A stretch of DNA of 38,651 bases from Geobacteraceae bacterium GWC2_55_20. Its GTDB lineage: Bacteria; Desulfobacterota; Desulfuromonadia; Geobacterales; Pseudopelobacteraceae. Below the pieces are notes generated by a model. The model did not search any database. It saw nothing but the letters and a program-made list of their open reading frames with translations, and was not told where the DNA came from. The DNA lies in assembly GCA_001802125.1 (NCBI GenBank), contig MGZK01000127.1, forward strand, positions 1-38,651, given 5' to 3'. A program made the position numbers and the translations under genes. Positions 30,132-37,414 of this stretch are shown piece by piece (position 1 is the first letter of the stretch; every line of letters begins with the position of its first letter).

Positions 30132-32927
30132 ATGGCAGACAGGGAACTGTTCTGGAAGATTGTTGATCAGGGGGCACGGCTGGCGGAACTGACAAGCCAG
30201 GATCCTGAACTACGGGAAATTCCGCTGCGACGGGACGTCCGTTCCCTGGGAAGGCTTTTGGGCACGGTCATCCGGGAGCAGGCCGGTGAGCAGGCCTTTG
30301 CCGCCGAGGAGGAACTGCGCCACCTGGCGATCAGCCACCGCCAGCTGAACGACGGCCAGGGCGAGGCCTGCCTCGATTTCCCTGGAGAGCGTGAACTGCA
30401 GGAACGGGCGGTGCGGATTGTCAACGCCATGACCACCGCCGAGGCTTACCGGATCGTCAAGGCCTTCTCCACCTACTTCGAGCTGACCAACCTGGCTGAA
30501 ACAAATCATCGCCGACGGCGCCGGCGCGCGGCCCGGCTTGCCAGCGGAGAGCCGTGCAAGCCCGGTTCCCTGCGGGGCACCCTGCTGCGCATGCGTGCTG
30601 CCGGGATCAGCTCCGAAGAGGCGCTGCACTGGCTGCGGCGGATTCTGGTTATCCCGGTGTTTACCGCCCATCCCACCGACGTGGCGCGCCGGGTGATCCA
30701 TTTCAAGAGACGGCGCATTGCGCGCGAACTGGAGGCGCTCGACCGCCTTCCGCTTGCCGATGCCGAAGCGCTGCAGGGCCAGACCGCCATGCTGGCCGAA
30801 ATCACCTCTCTCTGGCAGACCGATGAAGTCCGCCGCCGCAAGCCCACCGTGCTGGACGAGATCAAGATGGGACTCGACCACTACCCCGACTCACTGATCG
30901 CGCCGGTCCAGGAACTGTACCAGGACATGGCGGCGGCCTTCCATGAAACCTACGACCGGATTATCCCTTCTGAGGCGCTGCCGACGGTGGTCCGCTTCGG
31001 TTCCTGGATCGGCGGCGACCGTGACGGCAACCCGCATGTCACCGCCGAATCCACCCGCCAGGCGCTGCAGAAGGCGCGCGAAACCATCCTGGGCGACTAC
31101 ATCTCTTCCCTTGAGGAACTGCGCCGGCTGCTGACCCCTTCGACCTGCCGGATTCCAGTAACACAACAACTGGCAAATGCAGTATGCCACTACCACGACA
31201 CCCTGGTTTTGAGCGATCTGGAGAGCGAAGCGATACCGGAATGCGAACAGTACCGACGCCTGGCCGGATACATGCTGCATCGCCTGCGCCACAGCCTGCT
31301 GGAGCCGGAGCATGCCGATGCCTATCCGTCAGCATCCGCTTTCGAGGACGACCTGCGGCTGATCCGCGAGAGCCTTTTGTCCGAAAACGGCCAGCGGCTG
31401 GCCGGCGCGCTGATCGATCCGCTTTTGAGGCGGGTGACGACCTTCGGTTTCCATCTTCACAGCCTGGATATCCGCCAACACGCCAGGATTCATGCCCGGG
31501 CCGTGGCCGAACTTTCGGCCGGCGGCTCGACCTGCGCCGTTTCAACGGTCATGCTGCCGGCGCCCCCTTCAGCTGAAACCACCGAACTGCTGGACACTCT
31601 GCGGGCCATTGGCGATTTGAAACGGCGCTACCCGCCCGAAGCCATCCGCAGCTACGTGATCAGCGGCGCCTCAGCGGTTCAGGATACCCTTTCGCTGATC
31701 TGGCTGATGGAACTGTGCGGAGTGCATGTCGCCGCTAGCGGCAACGGCGACCCGGGGCTGATGCCGGTGCCGCTGTTCGAGTCCATCGAGGATCTGCAAA
31801 ATGCCCCGGACATCTGCCGTACCCTGTGGAGCATGCCGGAGTATGCGCCGTTCCTCGATTCCTGGGGACGCCGGCAGGAGGTGATGCTGGGCTATTCCGA
31901 TTCCAACAAGGATGGCGGCATGCTCACCAGCTCCTGGGAGCTGCATAAGGCGCACCGCGAGCTGCACCGGGTGGCGGACGAATGCGGGGTGGAGCTGATG
32001 CTGTTCCACGGCCGCGGCGGCACGGTCGGACGGGGGGGCGGTCCCACCCATCGGGCGATCGTGGCCCAGCCGGCCGGCGCTTTCAGCGGCTCGCTCAAGA
32101 TTACCGAGCAGGGCGAGGTCATCAACTGGAAATACTCGGACGCATCCCTGGCGCAGCGCAACCTGGAACTGATGGTGGCGGCATCGCTGGAGGCGCTGGC
32201 GCGTCCCGGCCTGGTGGATACGATTACCGACCCCTCCTGGGAGCTGGCTTTGGAGCGGATGTCGGAGGATGCCTACGCCTTCTACCGGGAGCGAATCGCT
32301 GAAAATTCCGACATCATTCCCTATTTTGAACAGGCCACGCCGGTGCTGGAGTTCGAGCTTGCCAGGATCGGCTCGCGACCGGCGCGGCGGGGCGCCACCC
32401 GCGACCTGTCCGACCTGCGGGCCATTCCCTGGGGATTCGGCTGGATGCAGAGCCGCCACGTGATTCCGGGCTGGTTCGGAGTCGGCCATGCCCTGGAGCG
32501 ATTTGCCGCCGGCGGGGCAGCCGAGATGGCGCTGCTGGGGGAGATGATGTCCCGCTTCCCGTTCTTCTACGACCTGATCCGCAACGTGGAACTGGCCCTG
32601 ACCAAGGTCGATCTGCCGCTGGCCCGGCTCTATTCCAACCTGGTGCCTGACGGAGAGCTGCGCGAGCGGGTGTTCGACATGCTGGTGGAGGAGTACCAGC
32701 GCACCCGCCGGATCGTGCTGGCAGTCACCGGCCAGTCGCGCCTGCTGGAGAAGAATCAGGCCCTGGCGCGTTCCATCCGGTTGCGTAACCCCTATGTTGA
32801 TCCGTTGAGCCTGATCCAGATCGAACTGTTGCGGCGAAAAAGGGGCGGGGATGAGAGCGAGGAGTTGAACTATGTGCTGGCCGCCACTATCAGCGGCATT
32901 TCGGCCGGTTTGAGGAACACGGGCTAG
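30132..32927 (+). CDS. ppc: Phosphoenolpyruvate carboxylase
   Basis: This 931-aa protein is a full-length PEP carboxylase, making oxaloacetate from PEP and bicarbonate to refill the TCA cycle. Visible signature segments are VFTAHPTDVARR (H180), GGDRDGNPHVTAES, VMLGYSDSNKDGG, FHGRGGTVGRGGGP, WMQSRHVIPGWFGVG and the C-terminal LRNTG. The catalytic His, Arg and Gly-loop residues are present. The HPTE box reads HPTD here; plant enzymes have HPTQ, so this position tolerates change. GGAGG precedes the ATG. It ends the plus-strand block; the following 180 bp hold no gene and a probable promoter for the next one. Confidence 0.96.
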   Translation: MADRELFWKIVDQGARLAELTSQDPELREIPLRRDVRSLGRLLGTVIREQAGEQAFAAEEELRHLAISHRQLNDGQGEACLDFPGERELQERAVRIVNAMTTAEAYRIVKAFSTYFELTNLAETNHRRRRRRAARLASGEPCKPGSLRGTLLRMRAAGISSEEALHWLRRILVIPVFTAHPTDVARRVIHFKRRRIARELEALDRLPLADAEALQGQTAMLAEITSLWQTDEVRRRKPTVLDEIKMGLDHYPDSLIAPVQELYQDMAAAFHETYDRIIPSEALPTVVRFGSWIGGDRDGNPHVTAESTRQALQKARETILGDYISSLEELRRLLTPSTCRIPVTQQLANAVCHYHDTLVLSDLESEAIPECEQYRRLAGYMLHRLRHSLLEPEHADAYPSASAFEDDLRLIRESLLSENGQRLAGALIDPLLRRVTTFGFHLHSLDIRQHARIHARAVAELSAGGSTCAVSTVMLPAPPSAETTELLDTLRAIGDLKRRYPPEAIRSYVISGASAVQDTLSLIWLMELCGVHVAASGNGDPGLMPVPLFESIEDLQNAPDICRTLWSMPEYAPFLDSWGRRQEVMLGYSDSNKDGGMLTSSWELHKAHRELHRVADECGVELMLFHGRGGTVGRGGGPTHRAIVAQPAGAFSGSLKITEQGEVINWKYSDASLAQRNLELMVAASLEALARPGLVDTITDPSWELALERMSEDAYAFYRERIAENSDIIPYFEQATPVLEFELARIGSRPARRGATRDLSDLRAIPWGFGWMQSRHVIPGWFGVGHALERFAAGGAAEMALLGEMMSRFPFFYDLIRNVELALTKVDLPLARLYSNLVPDGELRERVFDMLVEEYQRTRRIVLAVTGQSRLLEKNQALARSIRLRNPYVDPLSLIQIELLRRKRGGDESEELNYVLAATISGISAGLRNTG

Positions 32928-33014
32928 TCCGGAAAGGGATCGGCATTGCTTGGCGGCTGTGTAAGAATCTCACGCTTTTTTAACTGCTTGGAGGTGAAAA
33001 AAACTCAAAAAAAC

Positions 33015-33023
33015 TGGTATAGT
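33015..33023 (+). promoter_or_regulatory. Candidate extended -10 promoter
   Basis: TGGTATAGT fits the extended -10 pattern TGnTATAAT with one mismatch. It lies about 84 bp before the small haem-motif lipoprotein gene. No clear -35 was seen, which extended -10 promoters can lack. Confidence 0.4.
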
Positions 33024-33106
33024 ATAGACTGGTTTCAAGATAAGACTGTCAATGTGATTCGGGATTCCATTTCCTTTTTTTGTCGTGTCGCGGACAACTA
33101 ATTGTC

Positions 33107-33469
33107 ATGAAAATACTGATTTTCACCATACTCTTTTTCCTGGCCAGTTGCTTCAACTTTGCCGGTGTCAACTGGCATGACGAGTTTAAAAATACCCGTT
33201 GGGCCGGCTATGATCACTTGAAATTCGACACCAGCTGTTCTCGCTATGTAAAGCAGAGACGGGGGTATGACGTGATGGACGGGAAACTGGAAACATATAC
33301 CCTTTTGAACGAGGAAGGTCTGAGGATCATGGAAACCGAGGGTTGCGGCGCTTGTCACCGGTATGGGGCGACAAAGCCGTCGTCCATATTGCCGATAATA
33401 CAATACAAGGAGCTGCCTGCCGACCGGCACTCGGAGGATTCTCTGGATTGTATTCTGGATAATAAATAA
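33107..33469 (+). CDS. Small lipoprotein with a CxxCH haem-binding motif
   Basis: This 120-aa protein has a lipoprotein signal, ILFFLASCFN, with C15 as lipidation site. Near the C-terminus ETEGCGACHRYGA holds one CxxCH motif (C80, C83, H84), the covalent haem c attachment site, in a cytochrome-like context (GCxxCH). No downstream Met is apparent as the second axial ligand; a His or Cys elsewhere (H24, H37, C44) could serve, or the motif could bind something other than haem. Its length is short for a class I cytochrome c. If haem-bearing, it would be a lipid-anchored periplasmic or outer-membrane electron carrier. It lies between ppc and the alternative complex III genes but is divergent in strand from the latter. 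Confidence 0.7.
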   Translation: MKILIFTILFFLASCFNFAGVNWHDEFKNTRWAGYDHLKFDTSCSRYVKQRRGYDVMDGKLETYTLLNEEGLRIMETEGCGACHRYGATKPSSILPIIQYKELPADRHSEDSLDCILDNK

Positions 33470-33609
33470 GGGCGTAGGGGTTTCAGCGGAATTGAATGTC
33501 CATTCACTATGGATCAGAAATGAGTTGGCCCAAACGGAAAAGCCATGACTATCAAAGGTACGCGGGAGGTCGCACATGGCCGGTTCAACAAATAACGGTC
33601 CGGAACCGG

Positions 33610-33638
33610 TTTACATCAGTTCTCTTATTGATTATAAT
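33610..33638 (+). promoter_or_regulatory. Sigma-70-type promoter
   Basis: -35 TTTACA (33610-33615) and a perfect -10 TATAAT (33633-33638) are separated by 17 bp. The predicted start, near 33645, is about 30 bp upstream of the small secreted protein gene, which has AGGGAGG as ribosome binding site. This is the cleanest promoter in the window. Confidence 0.7.
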
Positions 33639-33676
33639 TTTCAATAGAGGTTCGAAATAAATTAGGGAGGCCGGTC

Positions 33677-33988
33677 ATGAAAAAGACAGCTCTTTTGATT
33701 TCCGTAGTGGCCACTTCTCTGCTGTTTTCAACAATCACAATCATTGCAGCAGAACAGTGTCCGGTATCTTTTGGAGAATATGAAAAACTGATGCAATCCA
33801 ATATCAAGAATCAATGCCTGATAGTAGCCATGAACTGTGCCAATGATGTAAGCACGGTGCAGCAGCGGGTCGATGACTTGAGGGTCGAGATCGCCAAGGG
33901 TTCCGATGTTTATACTCCGCATGAGTTGATGCAGCTCAAGGAACAGATGAAATGGATCGAAGCCGACAGCGATAACAAATTTATCTGA
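33677..33988 (+). CDS. Small secreted hypothetical protein
   Basis: This 103-aa protein has a signal peptide (KKTALLISVVATSLLFSTI, cleavage probably after ITIIAA). The mature ~78 residues contain three cysteines (in AEQCPVSFG, NQCLIVA, AMNCAND) and a helical, charged C-terminal half including LRVEIAKGS and LMQLKEQMKWIEA. I do not recognise a family. It has its own promoter and a strong ribosome binding site 6 nt from the ATG, suggesting a separately regulated periplasmic protein. Confidence 0.72.
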   Translation: MKKTALLISVVATSLLFSTITIIAAEQCPVSFGEYEKLMQSNIKNQCLIVAMNCANDVSTVQQRVDDLRVEIAKGSDVYTPHELMQLKEQMKWIEADSDNKFI

Positions 33989-34074
33989 TCAGTTTTGCAA
34001 ATCTATTATTGTGCATTTAAGGGGTACGGTTGATTTTCTTCAGGTAATGAGATCAAATGATATGTGGGCATTTC

Positions 34075-34105
34075 AAAGCTATGGAGCTGGTTGTTCCATA
34101 GCTTT
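34075..34105 (-). terminator. Hairpin at end of alternative complex III operon
   Basis: A perfect 11-bp stem, AAAGCTATGGA and TCCATAGCTTT, closes a 9-nt loop 20 bp past the actE stop on the minus strand. The T-tract after the stem is short, so termination strength is uncertain; it also lies downstream of the plus-strand gene ending at 33988 and could serve both directions. Confidence 0.5.
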
Positions 34106-34124
34106 GTCCGTTTCCAGGCAGGAT

Positions 34125-34580
34125 TTATTTCCGGCTGCGCAGGTAATTGACCAGTTGCCAGCGTTCCGTGGCAGTGAGTTTTTCCTTGAAAGGGGGCATG
34201 CGGCCGAAACCGAAAGTGATGGCCTTGTAGATGTGCGAGTCGCTACGCTCCCGCACCAGCTGGTGGTCCAGAACTGGTGGCGATGGAGAGAGCTTGTTGC
34301 CGACCGGACCGGGTTTGTCCTGGGCAATGCCGTGGCACATGGCACAGTTGATAGCAAAGAGCGCCTTTCCCCTGGTTAATTCATCCGGAATCGCTTGCAG
34401 AGGGTTTTGGGGTTCACTTTCCTGTGAAACTGTTTCACGACCGGATACCGGCACCGAATCTACAGGCGGAACCAGAACCGGCGACCGATATGGTTTGTAG
34501 ACGGGCTGCCTGTCCATCCACAGAGCCGCGCACAGCAGTGGCGCGACGGCCAGAATTATCAGTTTCATATTTGCTTTCAT
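34125..34580 (-). CDS. actE: Alternative complex III monohaem cytochrome c (ActE)
   Basis: This 151-aa protein has a membrane-targeting N-terminus (LIILAVAPLLCAALW), then MDRQPVYKPYRSP, which matches the QPxYxP segment typical of ActE. A class I cytochrome c domain follows, with FAINCAMCHG (C79, C82, H83) and a probable Met ligand in FGRMPPFKE (M128). It should accept electrons from the complex and pass them to a terminal oxidase or other acceptor. The ATG at 34580 overlaps the actD stop (ATGA), with GAGAGGAAG just upstream. The N-terminus may be a lipoprotein signal around C17, but the residue before it (Leu) is not typical. It is the last gene of the operon. Confidence 0.84.
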   Translation of the reverse strand: MKANMKLIILAVAPLLCAALWMDRQPVYKPYRSPVLVPPVDSVPVSGRETVSQESEPQNPLQAIPDELTRGKALFAINCAMCHGIAQDKPGPVGNKLSPSPPVLDHQLVRERSDSHIYKAITFGFGRMPPFKEKLTATERWQLVNYLRSRK

Positions 34581-35161
34581 GGAGCTTCCTCTCCGATTAC
34601 CCGTAATGCGCCGGATGCCCACATGATCTCCTCCGCCAGTACTTTCTGCTCCGTAGCGGAAAGTGTGGCGATCCCGCCGATGCATTCCTCCGGTTTTACC
34701 CCCGGTTCGCACAGAACCGCTTCGCCGCCAGCATGGATGGTGAGGCAGATGCCGATGCAGCCATCGGCGATGGCCGGGTCATAGGGACGCTGGCTTAATG
34801 CCGGCAGCCCCATCTCCAGGAACATGCCGGCCATGGTGGCGACAATCGCGAACAGCATGGCGACTTCGAAACAGATGATTGCGGTCGGATAGAGGGAGAT
34901 AATCGGTTTGTCGCCGGTCTGTACCGGGTAGAGCCAGGCGGTGCCGGCCGCCAGGCCAAAACCGGCGATTGCTCCGGCCAGACCTCCGGCCGCTGCCAGC
35001 CAGCGAAACCGAAAACTGTGCCCACTCCTGACCAGCACGCCATCGGGATAGGGCACCGAGGTCAGAGATGTGATCTGAGCCTCGGTAAATCCGGTTTTGA
35101 CCAGAGCTTCCACCGTGGTGGCGGCAGATTCGATGTCCCTGAAGATCCCCAAAGTTTCCAT
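34577..35161 (-). CDS. actD: Alternative complex III subunit ActD (DUF3341)
   Basis: This 194-aa protein fits DUF3341: GIFRDIESAATTVEALVKTG at the start, a two-helix membrane hairpin (WLAAAGGLAGAIAGFGLAAG, then ISLYPTAIICFEVAMLFAIV with a continuation), and a C-terminal soluble part. ActD is a membrane subunit of quinol:cytochrome c oxidoreductase complexes that replace cytochrome bc1. It begins three bases after the actC stop and overlaps actE, in the standard gene order. Confidence 0.85.
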   Translation of the reverse strand: METLGIFRDIESAATTVEALVKTGFTEAQITSLTSVPYPDGVLVRSGHSFRFRWLAAAGGLAGAIAGFGLAAGTAWLYPVQTGDKPIISLYPTAIICFEVAMLFAIVATMAGMFLEMGLPALSQRPYDPAIADGCIGICLTIHAGGEAVLCEPGVKPEECIGGIATLSATEQKVLAEEIMWASGALRVIGEEAP

Positions 35162-35164
35162 GTT

Positions 35165-36607
35165 TCAATCCTCCTCCGCGATGGAAGGCACACCGGCGCG
35201 CCCCATCGTTACCCGTCCCCGGCGGGCCTCCAGTTCACGCACATCGGACACGGCCACAATCGGAAAGAATTTGGCAAACAGGGTGAAGAGCAGCACGAAC
35301 CCGGCCAGTGCGGCCAGGTTGACCGAAATCTCGACCCAGGAAGGCGAGTAGCTGCCCCAGACAAAAGGCATGTTTTTGTGGGAAAGCGAGGGGACGATGA
35401 TCAGGAATCGTTCTATGAACATGCCCACATTGACCAGCAGCGACAGTACCAGCATTACCCCGATCGAGCGCCGCAGGCGCCGGAAACACAAACAGACGAT
35501 CGGCAGCAGTGAGTTGCTCAGCAGCATTATCAGTAATTGTGTGGTGTATGTGCCGGACATGAAGCTGAATACTTCCCACTCGATCGGCTCATGGGCGTAC
35601 CAGGTGGTCTGGACTTCGACGAAATAGGCGTAGGTCCAGAGCAGCGAGATCACCAGCAAGAGCTTGCCCATGTTGTCGAAGTGCAGCGGGGTGAGGTATT
35701 CCTCCAGGTGAAAGGCCTTGCGGATCACGATCATCAGAGTGATTACGGCCGCCACACCGGACAGGATCGCTCCTATCACGAAGTAGGGTGGGAAAATGGT
35801 GCTGTGCCAGCCCGGCACCACGGTTACGGCGAAGTCCCAGGCTACGATCGAATGCACCGAGACCGCAACCGGGATGATCAGGGCCGCCATCAGGGTCGAG
35901 GCCCTGTGGTAAACTGACCATTCGTGGGCCGTGCCGCGCCAACCCATGGCCAGGAACGCGTACATTTTTCGGCGCCAGCCGGAAGAGCGTTCGCGGGCCA
36001 CAGCCAGGTCGGGCAGCAGCCCAAGGTAGAGGAACAGGCTGCTGCCGATGATGTAGACCGTGATAGCGGTCATGTCCCATAGCAGCGCCGAACGGAAGTT
36101 GGGCCACAATCCACGCTGGTTGGGGTAGGGGATCATGTAGAAAAAGGTCCAGTTTCGTCCCAGGTGGATCAAAGGAAACATGCCGGCCACTGTGATGCAG
36201 AAGACGGTCATGGCTTCGGCTGCCCTCAGGATCGGTCGGCGCCAGTTGGCCATGGATAGTCGCAGGATCGAGGAAACCATCGTACCGGAGTGGGACAGGC
36301 CGACCCAGAAGACGAAGCCGGTGATGTAGAAGCCCCACATTACCGGACGGTTCTTGCCGGTCACATACATGCCGTGGGTCAGCTGCCAGGTGAAGGCCGC
36401 CAAACCCCAGGCCACAACAGCGCCCAGCAGGAGGGCCAGCAGGTACCAGCGCAGGGTCGGCGGTCGCAGCGAGGAGAGCAGATCGTCGTTGATTTTATTA
36501 GTTTGTAGAGTTTTTGGAGTTTGTAGAGTTCTTTGAGTTCTATGAGTTTCATTGAACTCTCCGGACACTTTTAACTCATTTGACTCATGAAACTGCTTCT
36601 CAGACAT
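35165..36607 (-). CDS. actC: Alternative complex III NrfD-like membrane subunit (ActC)
   Basis: This 480-aa protein has about ten membrane helices and is of the NrfD/PsrC type, which forms the quinol site. Recognisable segments are GFYITGFVFWVGLSHSGTM, FPLIHLGRNWTFFYMIPYPN, ALLWDMTAITVYIIGSSLF and FFIERF-like NVGMFIERFLIIVPSL. The N-terminal ~45 residues before LRPPTLRWYL are polar and include a three-residue-periodic stretch (RTQRTLQTPKTLQTNK) encoded by a 9-nt degenerate repeat, so part of this extension may derive from an intergenic repeat. The ATG at 36607 overlaps the stop of the Fe-S gene by 8 nt. The protein transfers quinol electrons to the Fe-S subunit or cytochrome. Confidence 0.87.
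   Translation of the reverse strand: MSEKQFHESNELKVSGEFNETHRTQRTLQTPKTLQTNKINDDLLSSLRPPTLRWYLLALLLGAVVAWGLAAFTWQLTHGMYVTGKNRPVMWGFYITGFVFWVGLSHSGTMVSSILRLSMANWRRPILRAAEAMTVFCITVAGMFPLIHLGRNWTFFYMIPYPNQRGLWPNFRSALLWDMTAITVYIIGSSLFLYLGLLPDLAVARERSSGWRRKMYAFLAMGWRGTAHEWSVYHRASTLMAALIIPVAVSVHSIVAWDFAVTVVPGWHSTIFPPYFVIGAILSGVAAVITLMIVIRKAFHLEEYLTPLHFDNMGKLLLVISLLWTYAYFVEVQTTWYAHEPIEWEVFSFMSGTYTTQLLIMLLSNSLLPIVCLCFRRLRRSIGVMLVLSLLVNVGMFIERFLIIVPSLSHKNMPFVWGSYSPSWVEISVNLAALAGFVLLFTLFAKFFPIVAVSDVRELEARRGRVTMGRAGVPSIAEED
36497..36557. repeat. Degenerate 9-bp tandem repeat inside actC N-terminus
   Basis: On the minus strand the units run GAACTCAAA, GAACTCTAC, AAACTCCAA, AAACTCTAC, AAACTAATA. The unit keeps AACTC every 9 bases. 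Nine bases is three codons, so it stays in frame. Confidence 0.7.
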
Positions 36608-37313
36608 GTTCTCGTCCCCCTCCCTTAAGGTAGTAGACCGAGGGGTGGGTGCCCAGATTCTCTAACAGCTGGAAACGGCGCGGGCTGCGGGACAAACGTG
36701 CCACCCGGCTCCTGGGATCGGCCAGATTGCCGAAGGTCATGGCCTCTGACGGGCATGTCTGGGCGCAGGCCGGTTGCACCTCGCCGTCGCGCACCAGGCG
36801 CCTCTCCTCCTTGGCCTCTTCCTTGGCCCTGCGGATGCGCTGGATGCAGAAACTGCACTTCTCCATCACGCCGCGGGTGCGGACCGTGATGTCCGGGGAT
36901 AGCTGGCTGTCCAGCGGTTCCGGCCATTGGTGGGGATAGAAGTTGAATACCCGTACCGCGTAGGGGCAGTTGTTGCCACAGTAGCGGGTGCCGACGCAAC
37001 GGTTGTAAACCTGGCCGTTCAGGCCGTCCGGGTTGTGGTAGCTGGCATAGACCGGACAGACCGGCTCGCAGGGGGCGTCGTGGCAATGCTGGCACATTAC
37101 CGGCAGAAAGCGCACCCGCACGTCGGGATACTCGCCCACCCAGAAACGCTCTATGCGTAGCCAGTGCATGCCGCGCCCTTCGCTGATCTCCTTTTTGTCG
37201 CAGATCCCCACGTTGTTCTCGGCCTGGCAGGCCACCACGCAGGCGCCGCAGCCGGTGCAGCGATCCAGGTCGATCACCATTCCCCATTTGTACGGACTGG
37301 TCATTTTTTCCAT
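36600..37313 (-). CDS. actB: Alternative complex III iron-sulfur subunit (separate C-terminal half of ActB)
   Basis: This 237-aa ferredoxin-like protein has four cysteine groups: CTGCGACVVACQAEN, CQHCHDAPCEPVCP, CVGTRYCGNNCPY followed by RVFNF, and CSFCIQRI with ACAQTCPSEAM. This is the four-cluster pattern of the ActB/PsrB/DmsB family. In most alternative complex III loci this domain is fused to the C-terminus of a molybdopterin-fold protein; here it is a gene of its own. The ATG at 37313 is chosen (AAGGA about 9 nt upstream); a longer frame to 37382 would translate a 9-bp repeat. It has no twin-arginine signal, so if it acts outside the membrane it must be carried by a partner. Confidence 0.87.
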   Translation of the reverse strand: MEKMTSPYKWGMVIDLDRCTGCGACVVACQAENNVGICDKKEISEGRGMHWLRIERFWVGEYPDVRVRFLPVMCQHCHDAPCEPVCPVYASYHNPDGLNGQVYNRCVGTRYCGNNCPYAVRVFNFYPHQWPEPLDSQLSPDITVRTRGVMEKCSFCIQRIRRAKEEAKEERRLVRDGEVQPACAQTCPSEAMTFGNLADPRSRVARLSRSPRRFQLLENLGTHPSVYYLKGGGREHV

Positions 37314-37340
37314 GCTTGTAATTCCTTGTCCCCGTAAAAA

Positions 37341-37373
37341 ACGTCTCACGCAACGAACGTAACGAACGCAACC
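37341..37373. repeat. Degenerate 9-bp tandem repeat between the two ActB halves
   Basis: On the minus strand: GTTGCGTTC, GTTACGTTC, GTTGCGTGA. It shares period 9 but not sequence with the array in actC. It sits in the 101-bp gap between the genes. No other signal was seen in that gap beyond the ribosome binding site of the Fe-S gene. Confidence 0.65.
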
Positions 37374-37414
37374 TAAAACCAAGCTTCAATCAAAATAGTG
37401 AGAATGCCCTTGGT

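Noticed and set aside
36497-36557. Repeat array considered as CRISPR
   Set aside because: Units are 9 bp with no spacers and lie in a coding region.
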